Positions 4,077 to 5,017 of a stretch of DNA of 5,017 nt are shown in pieces; positions within the stretch are counted from its first letter, which is position 1; each line of letters starts with the position of its first letter. Origin of the DNA: an uncultured Stenotrophomonas sp. (lineage in GTDB: Bacteria > Pseudomonadota > Gammaproteobacteria > Xanthomonadales > Xanthomonadaceae); contig CAMICU010000259.1 in the NCBI GenBank assembly GCA_946223375.1, positions 1 through 5,017 on the forward strand, given 5' to 3'. Made by a program: the position numbers and the translations under genes. Under the pieces are notes generated by a model. It did not search any database and was not told the origin of the DNA. It saw only the letters and a program-made list of their open reading frames with translations.

Positions 4077-5017
4077 ATGCGTTTCGCCACTGCCATCGCT
4101 GACCTGCCCAGTCCCACTCCCTTCGACAGCGCCGCGCGCGCCGTTGCCGCCGTGCGCGGTGAAGTCGACGTGCGCCTGGTGATGCGTCATGCCGGACCGC
4201 GGGTGCTGCGCCTGCGCTATGAACTGGTCGGCGCGGCCGACGCACCGGTGGTGCTGGTGGCGGGGGGCATTTCCGCGCACCGGCATATCGCCGCCAACGA
4301 CGGGTTTGCCGAGAAGGGCTGGGCCGAGGGCCTGGCCGGCGCGGGCCGCGCGCTGGATCCGGGCCGGCGCCGTCTGCTGGGCGTGGACTTCATCGGCGCC
4401 GACGGCGAGCTGGATGCGCCGATCGACACCAGCGACCAGGCCGATGCGATCGCCGCGCTGCTGGATGCGCTGAGGATCGAACAGCTGCACGGCTTCGTCG
4501 GCTACTCCTACGGTGCGCTGGTCGGCCAGCAGCTGGCGGTGCGTCATCCGCAGCGCCTGGCCAAGCTGGTCGCCGTCAGCGGTGCGCACCGCCCGCATCC
4601 CTATGCCTCGGCCTGGCGCGCGCTGCAACGCCGCGCGGTGGCGCTGGGCCAGCTGCAGTGCGCCGAGACGCACGGGTTGGCGCTGGCCCGCCAGTTCGCG
4701 ATGCTCAGCTACCGCACGCCGGAGGAATTCGGCGAGCGCTTCGACGCCGCGCCGGAAGTGGTCAATGGCCGCGTGCGCGTGGCCGCCGAGGACTACCTCG
4801 ATGCCGCCGGTGCGCAGTACGTCGCCCGCACCCGCGTCAATGCCTACCTGCGCCTGTCCGAATCCATCGACCTGCACCGTGTCGATCCGGCCGCGATCCA
4901 CGTGCCGACGCTGGTGGTGGCGGTCGAGGGCGATCGCCTGGTGCCGCTGTCGGACCTGGTCACGCTGGTCGAGGGCCTGGGCCCGCGCGGCAGCCTGCGC
5001 GTGCTGCGCTCGCCCTA
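4077..5017 (+). CDS. metX: MetX-family homoserine (or serine) O-acyltransferase, 3' end missing
   Basis: This enzyme transfers an acyl group (succinyl or acetyl from the CoA ester) to the hydroxyl of homoserine, activating it for sulfur incorporation into methionine in the cytoplasm. In the 313 residues present, the alpha/beta-hydrolase fold starts with PVVLVAGGISAHRH (57-70). The nucleophile elbow is GYSYGAL (serine 144), and the acid is aspartate 286 in VEGDRLVP. The catalytic histidine, expected shortly after the window end, is not seen; the family is usually about 340-380 residues. The start is the ATG at 4077, the only one in frame near the conserved N-terminus; its ribosome site is weak (GGA at 4067-4069), as expected for a riboswitch-controlled start. 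The upstream SAM-I riboswitch supports a methionine role. The acyl donor cannot be decided here: related Xanthomonadaceae proteins have been assigned as succinyltransferases, some acting on serine. Confidence 0.9.
   Translation, partial: MRFATAIADLPSPTPFDSAARAVAAVRGEVDVRLVMRHAGPRVLRLRYELVGAADAPVVLVAGGISAHRHIAANDGFAEKGWAEGLAGAGRALDPGRRRLLGVDFIGADGELDAPIDTSDQADAIAALLDALRIEQLHGFVGYSYGALVGQQLAVRHPQRLAKLVAVSGAHRPHPYASAWRALQRRAVALGQLQCAETHGLALARQFAMLSYRTPEEFGERFDAAPEVVNGRVRVAAEDYLDAAGAQYVARTRVNAYLRLSESIDLHRVDPAAIHVPTLVVAVEGDRLVPLSDLVTLVEGLGPRGSLRVLRSP

Noticed and set aside
3809..4102. Plus-strand 97-codon open frame across the riboswitch
   Set aside because: It covers the structured aptamer and the metX start in another frame; the RNA elements explain this stretch better.
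4024..4182. Possible upstream frame (ATG at 4024 or 4051) overlapping the metX start out of frame
   Set aside because: No ribosome site, no biased codon pattern and no methionine-rich leader peptide. The ATGs fall in a hairpin loop and beside the tRNA-complementary bases. I cannot exclude weak translation.
4062..4901. 279-codon minus-strand open frame opposite metX
   Set aside because: It lies fully within a recognised enzyme gene, has no recognisable motif, and owes its openness to the GC-rich third positions of metX.

Overview
The window is about 70% GC, and every complete gene ends in TGA. The RF3 start, a GntR/YtrA-type regulator operon and a SAM-I riboswitch in front of metX together point to Xanthomonadaceae (Stenotrophomonas, Xanthomonas, Pseudoxanthomonas or Lysobacter type), most likely on the chromosome. 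This assignment comes from gene recognition and style, not from a database search. I see no insertion sequence, tRNA, rRNA, CRISPR array or phage gene.

Layout: (1) 1-106, minus strand: the first 35 codons of prfC (release factor RF3). (2) 107-203: a compact intergenic stretch with three inverted repeats and a perfect TATAAT box for prfC. (3) 204-2868, minus strand: a three-gene operon running GntR/YtrA-like repressor, ABC ATPase, multi-spanning membrane protein. Both junctions are ATGA overlaps. Its promoter (TTGACA, 17 bp, TGTATT) ends almost at the regulator's ATG, so the mRNA should be leaderless, and a strong dyad covers the -10 box and start point, which suggests autorepression. (4) 2964-3833, minus strand: an exported M23-family (LytM/lysostaphin-type) metallopeptidase homologue. 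(5) 3834-4076: a divergent intergenic region with a short hairpin, a TTGACA promoter, a well-formed SAM-I (S-box) riboswitch and an expression platform. (6) 4077 to the window end, plus strand: an alpha/beta-hydrolase-fold homoserine (or serine) O-acyltransferase of the MetX family, cut off before its catalytic histidine.

How the parts work together: the riboswitch should turn off the first committed step of methionine synthesis when SAM is plentiful. Just before metX the leader also carries nine bases complementary to the D-arm of initiator tRNA. This fits the dual SAM/uncharged-initiator-tRNA control that I recall being reported for the Xanthomonas campestris met operon SAM-I riboswitch. 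The YtrA-type operon looks like a self-contained, effector-responsive exporter module. Its ligand cannot be read from the sequence. The M23 protein and RF3 are functionally separate neighbours.

The most informative signals are the riboswitch with its tRNA-complementary platform and the leaderless, operator-covered promoter of the GntR operon. I did not find evidence for a wholly new system.
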